From NCBI GenBank assembly GCA_025765615.1, contig JAIVFJ010000002.1, positions 682,001-746,000 of the forward strand: 64,000 bases of DNA. The letters run 5' to 3'. This DNA comes from Zopfochytrium polystomum. Taxonomy: Eukaryota > Chytridiomycota > Chytridiomycetes > Chytridiales > Chytridiaceae. The notes under the pieces were generated by a model, which saw only the letters and a list, made by a program, of their open reading frames with translations, was not told where the DNA came from and made no database searches. The translations under genes and the position numbers were made by a program. Shown one piece after another: positions 31,801 through 45,794 of this stretch (the stretch's first letter is position 1; each line of letters begins with the position of its first letter).

Positions 31801-34800
31801 CGGGACCTTCCAGCAAGCTTACAATCTCGCTTCACTGAAGTCTGGGTGGAATCACCAGACAAGAACACCAGCGATTTGAATCTTATTATTGAGCGATACC
31901 TGCGAAACCATCTACCATCTCCACTTCAAGGTGGAAATGAAATCATCACGGACATTGCGGAACTGCACTCGAGTGCCAGACTTCTGTCTGATTCCGGAAA
32001 ATTGCTTGATGGTGCGGGACAGAAAGCATACATTAGTGTTCGGACACTTTCCCGAGCACTGAGTTATGCTGCTGAAGTAGCGGCGATGTATGGACTTCGT
32101 CGAGGGCTGTATGACGGTTTCCAGATGATGTATATGTCAATGCTCCATAAGGAGTCGATCAACCTGGTCGGAGAGCTGGTGGATAAACACATTCTGTCCA
32201 GAGTCCGCAACCAAGGATCTTTTCTAAGTACAGTTCCAAAGCAACCTGCCACAGCCTCCGATGAATATGTTCTTTTTCGGCGATACTGGTTGAAAAAGGG
32301 CCCGATCGATTCTGTCGACGTCCCATCGTATGTGCTAACACCAAGTGTCGAGAGCAATTTGATAAGTTTGGCACGCGCGGTTATGCTTTCCAAATTTCCG
32401 GTCTTAATTCAGGGACCAACGAGTGCCGGAAAGACGAGCATGATTGAATATCTGGCGAAACGGACTGGGCATCAGTTCGTCAGAGTGAATAACCATGAGC
32501 ACACTGATTTGCAAGAGTATATTGGTTCATACAGACCCAACGCTCAGGGCAAACTGATTTTTCAAGAGGTTAGTTGACGGCAATGTGCTTTTGATGTTTC
32601 TAACTTTGCCCAGGGAGTGCTCGTCCAAGCTCTTCGGCACGGTCATTGGATTGTGTTGGATGAACTGAACTTGGCACCCACAGACGTTCTTGAAGCTCTG
32701 AATCGCCTTTTGGATGACAACAGGGAACTCTTTGTGCCCGAAACGCAGGAAGTGGTTCGACCGCATCCAAGTTTCATGCTCTTTGCGACCCAAAACCCCC
32801 CTGGTGTGTATGGCGGCCGAAAACAGCTTTCGCGAGCTTTCCGGTCCCGGTTCATCGAGCTGAACTACGATGACATCCCTGAGTCTGAGTTGGGAACCAT
32901 TTTGGAAAAACGCTGCTTGATTGCCCCCAGCTATGCGGCTAAGATCGTCGCCGTGTATAAGAGCCTCAGTTTTGCCCGACAGCGATCCCGGATATTCGAG
33001 GGAAAAAATGCTTTCGCAACCTTGCGAGACCTTTTTCGATGGGGAAACCGCCGTGCGGACTCCTGGGAGAAGCTTGCGGAGGACGGCTACATGCTTCTCG
33101 CTGAGCGATCAAGGCGAGAAGATGAAAAGATGATCGTCAAAGAAGTTTTGGAAACTTCTTTCCGGCTGAAGCTGGACCCTGCAGCCATCTATGAAAAGTA
33201 CTGGAACGAAATAATGTCATCTTTCCAAGAACATCGGATTGACTCGTCTCTCTCTAACGTTGTTTGGACGAAGGTAGGAGAGATTGTCTTAGGTCTGCCT
33301 AACGCCGGTTCAGGCGATGAAACGCCTCTTTGTTTTGGTTATGAGATGTGTGCAGCACAAGGAGCCGGTAATACTGGTTGGCGAAACTGGCTGCGGGAAG
33401 ACCACCATCTGTCAAATTGTAGCGGCCCTCACTTCGACCCGATTGCATATTGTGAATGCGCACGCTGGCTCGGAAACTGGCGACTTTTTGGGATCTATGA
33501 GGCCAGCTCGCGGGCGAGACTCTGCCATGGCAAACCTAAAACTGGCCGCTGAATCCTTGCTTTCTGCAATTAACAAAATTAATTCGAATGAAGCTAAATT
33601 GTTGGATGTGGACATCACACAAGAGCGGGATTTGACTCTCCTTCTATCCACGGCCAACAAGCTGAAGTCCCAACCCAGTTTTTCCAGTGAACTTTCACTA
33701 CTACTTAAAGAAGCGGAAATGTGGTATTCCAAGTCTTCGCAGCTGTTTGAGTGGGTGGATGGTCCATTGGTTCAGGCTATGCGAGATGGCGAAAGATTCC
33801 TTCTTGACGAAATTTCACTGGCGGAAGATTCTGTGTTGGAGCGCCTAAACTCTGTTTTGGAGCCAGAGCGCACCCTCCTTCTTGCAGAAAAGGGCGCTGT
33901 GCTTACTTCGAATGGCACGGTTGAAACCGAGAAGATTATTGCTGCCGAATCATTCTCATTCTTCGCAACGATGAACCCTGGTGGGGATTATGGCAAGAAG
34001 GAACTCAGTCCAGCACTCCGAAACAGGTTCACTGAGATTTGGGCGTCAGCTTCATCAGACAGAGAAGATTTGCAGCGGATCGTTTGCTCTCATCTCGCTG
34101 ATATATCATTTTCTCCGGACTTTTCAGCTGAGCGCATAGCCACTTCTATTTTGGATTTCATCGAGTGGCTTGCGACCAGAGTTGGTGGCACTATGATGTC
34201 TGTCATTTCGCTTCGAGATGTCGTCGCGTGGGCCTCGTTCATCTCTAAAATTTTATCGACCTCGACTGGGATCCGTCCCCAAGAGGCTGTCATACATGGT
34301 GGATGTATGGTTCTCATTGACAGCATCGCAACCAACCCAATGCTTGGTGCCAGACTAAGTGACGCAGGAATCGCTCAGTTGAGAAGCGAAGCACTTAAAC
34401 AGCTCAGCAGCTTGGTGGGGCAACCATACTTCAACTTGGACGAGGCCATTCTCAGCTTGTCCATGTCTTCGGGCGCATTTGGAATTGGCCCTTTTGCACT
34501 TAAGTTTGGTAATCATATTCCCACAAGACCTGATTTCGCCTTTCAAGCCCCGTCAACGTTGCGCAACGTGCTGCGAATTTTGCGTGGATTGAGTTTGCAA
34601 AAGCCGATTTTACTCGAGGGACCTCCCGGAGTTGGCAAAACCACACTAGTTGCCTCGCTCGCGGATGTCACAGGTCACCGACTTTGCAGAATAAACCTTA
34701 GTGAGCAAACGGACTTGATGGATCTTTTTGGAAGTGACCTACCAGTAGAGGGCGGATTTGGTGGAGAGTTCGCCTGGAGAGATGGCCCTTTCTTGGACGC

Positions 34801-37800
34801 TATGAAGAAAGGCGACTGGGTGTTGCTAGACGAGCTGAATTTGGCTTCGCAGCAGGTTTTAGAGGTGAGAGTTCCTGAGACTAAGCCGATTTTAACCATT
34901 CGATTACATTGCAGGGCTTGAACGCGTGTCTGGACCATAGATCTGTGGTCTTCATTCCAGAATTGGATCGCAGTTTTGACTGCCATCCTGACTTTAGAGT
35001 CTTTGCGGCCCAAAACCCGCAAAGCCAAGGTGGCGGTCGGAAGGGACTTCCAAAGAGCTTTGTTAATCGATTTATCCAGGTGAGACGTGGGCAAGTTTCT
35101 AATAGACCAACTGATATGTATTCAGGTTTATGCTGAGTCTATGTCCCCCGAAGATCTTATCATCATATGCGAGGCGATCCACCCTGACGTCGACAAAATC
35201 ATTTTACAACAAATGATAGAGTTCAATACATGTATGCACTTGGAAACGTCGGTTATTGGCTCTTTTGCAGCCAGCGGTCGTCCATGGGAATTCAATCTTC
35301 GTGATGTGTCCCGATGGGCGCAGTGCTTGTCAACTGGATCAGACCAAGCCCATCCAGGAGACTTTTTGGATTTTGTGTACACCAATCGGATGAGATCTAC
35401 GGATGATCGTCAACGCGTTATTGATTTGTATCGTCGAGTTTTCCATGCAGACCCCACCGCGTCACTCAATCCGCCTGTTTTACGACTAACTGAGGAGGAT
35501 CTCCAAATCGGAAAATGTAGACTACGAAGATCCCATCGCTACGTGGGCACTCTACCGAACGGCTTGAGACTACTTCAGAGCAATCGATACGCGTTAGAGG
35601 CGCTTGCAAAATGTGTTGAAATGAAAACCCCAGCACTTCTCGTTGGATCCTCTGGAAGCGGAAAAAGCTCACTAGTTCGTTCCCTCTCTTACTTGATTGG
35701 ACAACCCCTTAAAGAGTTCGCTCTTAACTCCGGGGTTGATGCACTGGAACTCCTTGGCAGTTTTGAGCAGGTCGATTTGAATCGAGATTTTGCCTCGGTG
35801 AAGCAGTTCGTGACTACAAGTGTCACTGAGGTATGTCGGCGTGGCGAATCTAAAAACAGCAGCACATCAGAATCGTTCGCGGTCCTTATGAGCAACTTCC
35901 ATACCTTTGAGCACGAAACTTCGTTGAACATCGATACGGCTGTAAAACTGCTGGATTTACTGTCGTTCTTTCCCTCGTTCGAATTTTCGAAGCGTATACC
36001 CGACTACAAGAGAAAACTGGATTCTCTTCGTTTAGCTGAGAAGAACGGAACAAAAGGAAGATTTGAGTGGGTTGACGGTGCGCTTATCAAAGCCGCGGAG
36101 GAAGGTTGTTGGCTCCTTATTGACAACGTGAATCTCTGTTCGTCAAGTGTTTTAGATCGACTTAATTCACTCCTTGAACCAAATGGAACTCTCATTTTGA
36201 GCGAGCGGGGTCTAGTGAATGGAGCCGTCAAAGTTGTGTCGCCGCACCCTGATTTCCGGCTCTTCATGACAATGGACCCTCGGTTTGGCGAAATTTCTAG
36301 AGCAATGAGGAACCGTTCTGTGGAGATTTATATTCCAGAGCTGGCTGCTGATACTTCCGCCCCGGACAGCGAAAACGACGTTGTCGACCTCATGAATAGC
36401 ATTGGACTCCTGGGATTTTCTCTCCCAATCGAACTTCGCAAGCATCTTGGCGGGGACCGAAGACTGGAGTTTGCTTTTGGCCGTTTAATTCGAGAGCAAA
36501 TTGAGCGGGGTGTTGATCTAACATCAGCACTGACGGAGACGTCAGCAATGTTTAAAGTTGATACTCCGATGGACTTAGTGCAGGCTGCCCCATGTTCACC
36601 AATCGACGCTGAAACTATCAGAGGATGGCCCATTTCTTATTCTACCGATGCTGTTTTCTCTGATTTCAAGCTTTCTGAAATTGTTGTGGATGTCGCGTTT
36701 GTCGGATTCTCACACAAATCTGTCTTAGCCTTCTCCGACTTCGACAAAAGTAGTATGGAGACCATGGGGCTTCTTCAACCGTCGCACAAGACCCAAAGAA
36801 ACATGGCTGACTCTAAATTGCATATCTTCCTCTTAAAGCACTTGCATGATCCAGTCAAACCAATAGCGTGGCTGAAAAATAGAGAGAAGTATGGCTCCGC
36901 GCCGGCGCGCAATCTCTATGGCCACTGCGCCGGAGTCATGAGCGATTTGATGACCAACGTGAAACCGATAAGTTTTTCATATGACCCTGTCGCAGCTGAG
37001 CCACCTGTAAGTTTCAAGTGTTCTTTTTATATTTACTAATACTCAATGCTCATTTAGGTCCTGGATCTGTATTTCTCGAAGAATGCGAGCTCTTCCGCGC
37101 AGGTGAAGCTTTCTATCGCTGTAGCCATAAGGAAGCATTTAGAAACAGCTTTGCGGGAATCTTGCCGGCAAAAGGCTTCCGAGAGTATGAACCTTCTCGA
37201 ACAAAGTATTGCATTTGCAGAAGGTTGTATAAATGATCACGATGTTAATCACGGATTTGTGAAGTTTGTGGGTGCTACATTCCCTGAGATTCGGAAAATT
37301 CTCTCAATCTCAGCCGAAGCGATCCCCCAACATGATTTGGTGAGTTTTTCCTGATCTCAACACTTTCTGACAGTGTTTAGTTGTCGGATTTAGCAGTCCA
37401 TCTTTTGAATCTCTATGACTCTCTGTGGGATTGCCTCGAAAAATCTTCACCATCTGATTTAAGCGAAGTAGCTTTCACTGTACTCAGTATGATTTCAGTG
37501 CTACATAGTATCAAAACACTGCATAATGAGGTGGACTGGCCGGCATTGTCTCAATGCGCCGCTTATCTTCATGTTGAAAAACTTCGGACCCTGTCAAATC
37601 TCTGGCGGAATACCCGAGCGTCCATCACACGGACAGTTGAGTCATTCAATTTGAAAATCGAGCTCCAAGCTCTGGGCCAGTGCCTTCAAACCCAGTGCGC
37701 CACCGTTGAAGGTATTTTGTGCTTAGTACAAACTGACTTTTGATCAAGTTCTTCAGGAGCTATTTTTCACAACGCCTCCGAACTGGGCACAGAATTACGG

Positions 37801-40800
37801 GCATCGGTTGTTGATGCTTTGGCGACACTCCATACGATTGGTGTAAAGGACGCTTCGCTTACTTCCAAACTTTTCGAAGTACTGCAGAAAGTCCCTCAAG
37901 TAAGCCAATTGATAAACTAGAACCATTTTAACTCTCGTCCAGGAGATAAAGCCTTTTGTCGATCGTGGATCTTCTTTACGTCAAGAGGTGGAAATGTTCA
38001 CCGAAAGCTTTCCGGAGATTTCCATTCCCATAAAAGTGAAATCAAAAGTGTCGAAGCACATCTCCAATTTGTGCGCTCAGCCCCTCACGGATATTCGCGT
38101 GATCCGAAATGTGTTCAAGCTCATTGCGAGTCTTTCGCAGCTAAGTCGAAGCAAGCTGCAACCTCTCGTACGTTCCTGAAGCCCACTGCACTCATTTTTT
38201 GACTTGCGAAAAAGGAAACGACAAAGGCTCTCGCTTTGAAGGCCTCGAGCGCTATCAACGATGTAATAGAGGCGAAATTCCTTAATCCTTGCCTGGCCGA
38301 GCCGTTGCGAAGGGCTGTGTGGATTCTGGAGGGAGCAGAAGATCCCATTGACAGGCGGGCTCTCGCAAGTCTTGTGAATGAAACCCTCTTTTTCTGGCAT
38401 TCCTGCCTTTGGTCTAATTCGTTCCATCTGTGGAAGAGCCGAACTGCATGGAACGCGGACGATATTGTAAAGAACTTCTTTTTTCAAGAACCGAATGCAC
38501 AAGTAAGTCTCTCATCGTTTTCGGGGAAAGCTGTGTCAAGTAATTCAATGTAGCCCAGAGTTCAGAGCCGGCAAAATTGCGCATTGGGTGCTCATCAATC
38601 GGTAGACACTAAAATTTTTCTCTCTTTCATGTAAGTGTGTTCCAACTATTCGCCTAAAAGTGCTAATCACTGGAGAAGGAGAGGGCTGGAGGCTTTACCT
38701 TTACTTGCACTTGAAGAAGAAAAGACAGTCATTGAGCGCTTCGCAAAAGTTCGACGTGCACGTAATAGTGCGATCTCTGATGAGGTAACGTTGCTGTTCT
38801 TCGAAATTCGGCAGGTGAGGTCAGAAAAGACGATGGCACACCTAACACTGCACAGATTTTTGAAGGATTCGAGTTGTGCACCACCATTCTGCCATATTTA
38901 GATATCCTCGCCGACCTGGCAAAAGATGTATTGTCGGGCAACCGTGCTCTCAGTGGCGTAGATGTGGATGAATCGCTCAGCAGTGTTCAGAATGAGCTCC
39001 GGGTCCTGCCGCTCCCTTCGAGAGTTGGGGAAATGTTGTCTGCTCTTCTCCGTTCTGTTGCGCAAATGTTCTCTGATGAATTTAGTCACCATTCACGAGG
39101 CAAAGGCTGGATGATGGCATCTGCGGTTTTCGTTGAGCTGTACGTACCAGAGACGTTCTTTGATCCAGCCGCCGAGGCAGCAGTTTTGTTCAAATCCAAA
39201 TTGCGGCAATCTGAATGCCTATTTTCGGACTTCTTGGCCGCAAAGCATTACACTGCAAGTGTGCTTGGGTGCCAGTCGTCCCTACCGCTCGTTCGGGAAA
39301 GACTTTTGGCATTGACTGCAGATTGCAAGCAGATTGAGTTGCAGACAGCCTACCGGCCTCAGAGATCGCAGCTTGGAGAAGTTATGCGAGATTTGAGTCA
39401 TCTTAAATCGATGATCTGTGCGCGAGAAGGAGAGCGGACAATTGTGGAACTAGACAATATTCCCTCAGAGCAAGTAGATTTCCTTCAGGATGCCCTGCAG
39501 TCCTTCATTGATCGAACCTGGAAAAAGTTCCCCGCGTATCAGGATCTACTGCTACCAGCACTTGGTGCCGCATTCCATATGAAATATGGACTGGCTCTTA
39601 CTTCGCAAAGGGAGGGACTTTCTCTTCAATTCGAGAAGATTTTGGAGGACCTCCTCACCTTCTTTGACGCGGGCACTGAGCACTTCGAAAGGCACATTCT
39701 CCTCTTAGACTCGATAATGCTTAAAGACGGAATATCCGAATTTTCAGTTCTAGTGGGGAAAACTGCACTAGCGCTCCTTTCCCGACTGGCTTGGAAAGCG
39801 AAAGTGTCGGGGCTTCCTTCGCAACGGTTAAATTCCTTGTTCCATTCGATTGCCGATCTCCTATACAAGTGGTGGAGCGCCTGGACGGAAAACGTTCGGA
39901 AGGATGAGGAGGATCAGGCGACATTATACAAGTACAAGGAAAGGAAGTTCGATGTTTCAAGCGAAACGGAGATAGAAGAAGCTGAATTGACAGAAACGTT
40001 CCCTAGTTACAGGGAGGAGATTGAGAACGACGAAGCTCTCAAAGTTGAGAAAGATTCCAGACTTTCTCCAAAGGAGTTCGCTGAGACTTTACCCCAAGAA
40101 GTCGCTGAGATGCACCTATTATTTGTCAAAGCAATGCACGGGAGAGAACCTTGTACTGAGGAGGCGATTTGGTATTCAACCGCTTGGAAAGCGTTCAAAA
40201 CTGCAGCATTAGTATCCTCGCACGTTGAGCACTCTCTTTCTACAGAGCTTGACTGGAAATCATCACAATCGATTGAGTTCATGGCAAGAACCTGCTTTGC
40301 ACAATTTGATAAATCTGCATACGCCGTCTTCGATATCTACAAGGATCCCAACACTGGAGAAGTTGCTGCCTTGCTTTCGATTCTTGAGCAGACTCAGGAG
40401 ATAGCAATGTTGATTTTGAGTCAGTTCCCAGAGCACTCTGTCGCCAGAGACATAGCATCCCTCTGCTCTCGAATCGCATCATTCCCAACATCAGCACCCA
40501 TGATGAAATACCTCACAGCTGCCGAACTGCTACTCTTGAAATGCAACGAATGGGAGCGTTATGCAAGCAGAGAGCTGTCTATGAAAAGCTGCATCTCTCA
40601 ATTGACTGGTCTTTCGGTCAAGTGGCGAGGCATCGAGCTTCAATCCTGGAGCGTATTGCTTCGGATTGAGGAACAGAAATTTGCATCCAAATCAAATGCG
40701 TTATGGTTCAATCTATGGTCAACGTTAGGTTCTGTTGCGCAATCTGATTCTAAGGTTAGTTTATCTCCTTTTCTTTCTCCATCGGGGCGTTTAATAATGC

Positions 40801-43800
40801 CTTTCTTGGTAGGAGTCGGAAAAGGAGGTGATTTCTGTTTTGGACCAGTTTGTTCTGGGATCAGCCATGGGCGAGTTCGATTACCGCCTTTCGATTCTCC
40901 TTACGTTCTACAACGATCCTTATTTGCAATCAATCAGCAATGGCCCCAAGATTCGGAGCATTTTGTACAACATTCACAGCTACTACTCTCAATTCCTTCC
41001 ACAAGTGAAAGAACACATTTTGCAGCGTAAAGGACCGATACAAAAAGAGCTTATCGAGTTTACTAAAATAGCGAGTTGGAAAGATATCAACGTACTGGCA
41101 TTGAAGGAAAGTGCGAGGCGATCCCACTACCAATTGGCAAAATTCATGCGCAAATACCGAGAAATCCTATCCGGGCCTGTCTCCACGGTCATTTTGACGA
41201 TTCGCCAAACGCTTCCAGAGTCCGCCTTGACTGGAGCAAAAACGAAGGAATATGCTAGCTTGACAGCCCTTGCAGGATCTATATTGGAACAGCGTCCTGT
41301 TCAATCAGTTCAGCGTTACAACAGTGAGCAGCGAGGAAAGCGACTGAAGTCGATTGGGGTCCTTCTAATGAAATCGCATGATTTCTTGAAGACCGCGATC
41401 TTAGGTAATTGTCATATCCTTTCTATGTCTTGTAACATTTGCACAGACAACGCGTGCTGTAATGAAGCAATCAATATCGACGATTTTGCCCAAGCGATAA
41501 TTGAGAGATGCGAGTCCTTCCAAAAAGCGGAGGACGTGAAAGGAGCAAAGTCTATCAGAAGGCGTGCTTTTACAGATCTTTTTAAGTTTCTGGAATACTT
41601 AGGGGTTTCGACGAGGTCCTCACCACTCCATGAAAGCGTGCGGGATTATACATTTCTTATGGGTCATAGCGGTGGATTTGCCTCCCTTGAAGGGGTTCCG
41701 TTGTTTGCTCAGGATTCCCTCAATTCCGCAACCATCCTTCTGGTGGAAAGAGCAGAGTTTCAATATTTCAAGCTTCTCTCCCGCATATCACTCACTCGGG
41801 AGCTTGCCATGAAGTCCAGCCGCGACCTGACAGAGCGTGACGTGGAGCGCTGCATCTCATCTATCGACTATTTGATGGTGACAATTATCGGACTTCGAGA
41901 TGTGCTTTCTCTGGTGTCCCAATCCCTTGTCGATCCGATCTTCCAAGAGTACGATCATCTTTGTAGCTCAGTCGAAGCCGATCAGATTGTTCGAGATCTA
42001 ACTCTGGCTCCGTCCGGCGCAATTCTATCCACCCTGACTTCACAAAAAGAATGGGTCGACCGGACTATTGGTGTCATTACTCAAATAAGAGTATTTTTGA
42101 GGGAGTTGGGTATGTCCGACATGTTAACCAGAGATATCAACGTACTCCATGGCCGATGTTGTTACCTTCAAAAGCTCGATAGATGGATTTTTCAAGCGGG
42201 ACGGAAGAGAGTTGCAATCGAATGCAGCCATGGTTTCTAGCATGACCCTCACCGCCATGCGTCTGCAAAAGGAAGAATTGGCGAGACGGTTTGCAAACTG
42301 CCTTCTCATGCTTCGCGAGAAGGTTGATGTCCCGCTGGTCCGAGTCGCTGAAAATCGCTTGAACGAATTGACAGTAACCCGTAACTTCAAACCCTAACTT
42401 ACCAGCAGCTGTTGAACCATTAATTGACCGACTCCTTATATGCATGCAAAACTTCAGACTTTCACCGAGCGAAAGCGAGTGGCTACAAGCTGAAGCAGAC
42501 AACGAATTCGACCTGCACCCGAACACAATCCCCTCTATGGCCGCATTGTTCAAGAGAGTTCTGGGTCGTTCCAACGTGCAACTCGTGGCAGAGTCTCTTC
42601 GGGAAGTGGTTGCATTATATAGCTCACAATCTTTCGCAGGAGCGACTCCGATTTTGGTGGAAATCAAGCCGCTGTTTGATTGCGTGTTTCATCTACTTCG
42701 AGCAAGATTTTATGAGTTTGTTCGATTCTATAAATCTATTTGCAAGCTGAGCATTGTTCTCGCAAACACTTTTGCAAGTGTATTAAAAGACGGCTTCTGC
42801 GTTCCAGATTCCAACGAAACAAGCACAGAAGATGGTCAAAATGAAAGCAACGGGACTGGTCTGGGATCTGGGGAGGGCGACAAAAACATTTCCGACAACG
42901 TTGAGAGTGACGAGGAGCTCGAAGACACCAAGGCAAAAAATCAGCCACAACCTGAAGAAAGTGGTCAACAACCAGACCCGAAAGACGATAAAGCGATTGA
43001 GACTGATGCAGCTGATGACGGAAACCTGGAGGACGTTCAGAACGAAAACGGCCAGGACGAAGAAGAAGAAAGCGCAGACGAGGATGAACAAGACTTAGAC
43101 GAAGAGATGGGTCAACTAAAGTCGGACGAGGCAGAGGCTGTTGATGAGAAGCTATGGAACGAGGAAGAGTCAAAGGACTCTCAAACTGATATGGAAAACA
43201 AAGGACCAGACAAAGGCGATAAGACAGAATCGGAGCTCGTTGCAAAAGAAGACCGTGGACACAATCCGCCCCCGCCAAAGAGCGGAGAGGACAATGAGTC
43301 AATGGATGAGGACGAAGGAGAGGACAAAGGAGAAATCGATGACGAAAACAAAGATAACCAAGAGGCTTCAGACGCGGAAGAAGAGCCACAGACATCGCAG
43401 GATCCCAATCAGATGGAACTGACCGGGGATGGAAACGAGTTTCCAGAAATTGAGGAGCTCGAGCTTCCGGATGATATGAATTTGGATGGCGATACCAACG
43501 AAAATGCTGAGGAGATCGATAATACTGAGGATGCTGATAATCCGGACCCCTCCGAAGTTGCAGACGAGGAAGGCGATGATCAGACAATGGAACCCAATGA
43601 AGCAGAGAAGACGGCGGAGTCAGGCGAGACGATGGAGGAGCTTGCTGAAGATGAGGATAAGCAGCCCTTGACTAGCGACGGGCCCGAACCCGCTCAGAAT
43701 CAGCCCGGCAATGAAGAAGAAGAAAATTCTGCCAGGTCTCACAACGACGGGGGGACTCAAGCAGGCAAGGAATCGCAGGAGAATAATCAGGATCCTCAAT

Positions 43801-45374
43801 CCAAGCCGAAGAGTGAGCCCAACGAAACATCAGATGAGGCTGAGAAGGGACCGACAGGATTGCAAGATGGCGATGCAGGGGATGACCAGGGACGGAATAA
43901 GGAGGGCACTATGGACGGAACTTCAGCAGAGCCAGATTCTCGGGCAAACCCAAACCCACTGCGAGATTTGGCGGATGCGGAAGATCGTTGGATTTCTCGG
44001 TTATCGAAGATATCTGATGCATCGAATGCGGAAAATGCCGAGAAGAGGGATTCAGCCCTTGATTCTGGAACCACCTACGAGTTTATTCAACAGGGAGACG
44101 AAAACTTTGACGGTCGAGCGTTGGGGACAGCCTCCGAGAACCAGCAAAAGGATGCCGAAGAAAAAGGGTTTCTTTCGAATTTGGATACTGAGCTGGTGGA
44201 TGCGCTTGACTCTACTCAAGCGGATGACCATACGAATCGTTCGGTGGAAGATCAAATCATGGAAGAAGCAGCTGGCCAAAATGAGGGGCCAAACCCCGCG
44301 AATGCACAGCAGAATTTGGATGAAGATTCAAGTGGCTCGAACCAAGACGGAGATGCTCACGAATCAGATACTCCGATGAACGATGAGAAAGTGAAGTCCA
44401 GCAAGTTACATACGATCGAAGACGTTCCAATCGAAGATGCTGATGACCTTGAAGAAGTCCGAAAAAGCCTAGCGGAGATGACTGCAACGTTCCGCGAAAG
44501 TACCTTTGATCATGAAGAGGCAGTAAAGCTGTGGAGAGCATACTCGACTGCGACAAGAGAGCTCTCCTTTGCTCTTTGCGAGTCGCTACGGCTTATCTTG
44601 GAACCGACGCTAGCCACCAAAATGAGAGGCGACTATCGAACTGGAAAAAGGCTCAACATGCGGAAAGTAATTCCGTACATTGCCAGCGAATTCAAGAAGG
44701 ACAAAATCTGGCTTCGTCGAACCAAGCCCTCCAAGCGAACATATCAAATTCTAATTGCAATCGATGACTCTCGATCAATGGCAGAATCCCAGTCTGTAGA
44801 GCTAGCGTATGAGTCCATCGCCTTGATCACAAAAGCATTTGAGCAGCTTGAAGTTGGCCAGGTCGCTGTCGCATCGTTTGGTGGAAATATGCAGCTGCTT
44901 CACCACTTCGAAACACCCCTTTCGGATGACGCTGGTGGCAAAATCTTTGAAAAATTCACTTTTGACCAGACCTCCACCAACGTGTTGCAGCTAATGGATT
45001 CCTCCATCAAAATGTTGTCTGACGCGCGTAATTTCGCTGCCAACACGGGACGGGACATGTGGCAGCTCGAGATTGTCTTATCGGACGGCATCATGGACAA
45101 CCACAAGAACGTCAGACAATTTGTCCGGGTGGCGATGCAGAAGCAGATTATGACTGTTTTCATTGTCTTGGACCGGCGGAACGAGCGCGATTCGATTTTG
45201 AAGATGTCGAGTGTCAGCTATGAAACAGACGCGAGCGGCCGACCTTCTCTCAAAATGACCCCGTACATCAGTACCTTTCCGTTCGATTTTTTCATCGTCT
45301 TGCAGGATATCTCACAGCTTCCAAACGTGTTGTCGGAAACCCTCCGGCAGTACCTGCAGGTGACTTCCTCGTGA
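28849..45374 (+). CDS. MDN1: Midasin (MDN1/Rea1), giant AAA ATPase of 60S ribosome assembly
   Basis: Midasin is a dynein-related AAA protein that pulls assembly factors (Ytm1, Rsa4) off pre-60S particles. About twenty short introns interrupt 16.5 kb; the protein would be about 5,100 residues, as in other fungi. All six AAA modules have a Walker A: GTPGVGKT (30027), GESGTGKT (31048), GPTSAGKT (32413), GETGCGKT (33380), GPPGVGKT (34619) and GSSGSGKS (35645). Walker B partners include WILIEDIDKAP, WILLDEINLAS, WIVLDELNLAPTDVLEALN and WVLLDELNLAS. A long helical linker follows (37-42.4 kb), then an Asp/Glu-rich segment (42.9-44.5 kb) and the MIDAS domain with DDSRSM (44763) preceded by the conserved LILEPTLATKMRGDYRTGK. 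The ATG at 28849 opens a plausible N-terminus. The stop is TGA at 45372-45374. The gene looks intact. Confidence 0.96.
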
Positions 45375-45794
45375 GGCGCGGTTGCTCGACGAGTATCCAA
45401 TTCGCGTCCAGCTTTCTTCAATTCTTCTCTTCTTCATTTTGTTTTTAACCGTCAACCTCCATATGTTGTCGATTACGGCAAAACTGTTTGTATTGTTCGT
45501 GGAATAAACCCATAATGAAAATATCTCTCTGTGCTATTAGAATTTGCCCCGATAACCAGCGAAAGTTCCGTGGGTATCCAGAAGCCCCCTCCGCCCATTG
45601 CCGATTTGTCTGCTTTGTGAGCGTGTGTGGTGGCACCCCGTTTGTCAGCCAGCACAAGCAAGACATGCAGAGCAACCCAGCCGGCTCATTTTCGTCCGAT
45701 GACCAACAAAGTCTTCCTTTCCCCCTGGCGTTTTCTTGTCGCCGCTCCACACACAACGCCGCATCTCCACTCAACGCCTCAGCTTTTCCGCACA
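45375..45794. other. Intergenic region MDN1/pirin 1
   Basis: This holds the MDN1 3' UTR and the pirin 1 5' flank, in tandem orientation. Open frames at 45488-45826 are shadows. An in-frame ATG at 45699 may extend pirin 1 (see findings). Confidence 0.5.

Noticed and set aside
42736..43587. 283-codon minus-strand frame in MDN1
   Set aside because: Antisense of the acidic MDN1 linker; Arg/Pro/His/Leu-rich as expected from complementing Asp/Glu codons.
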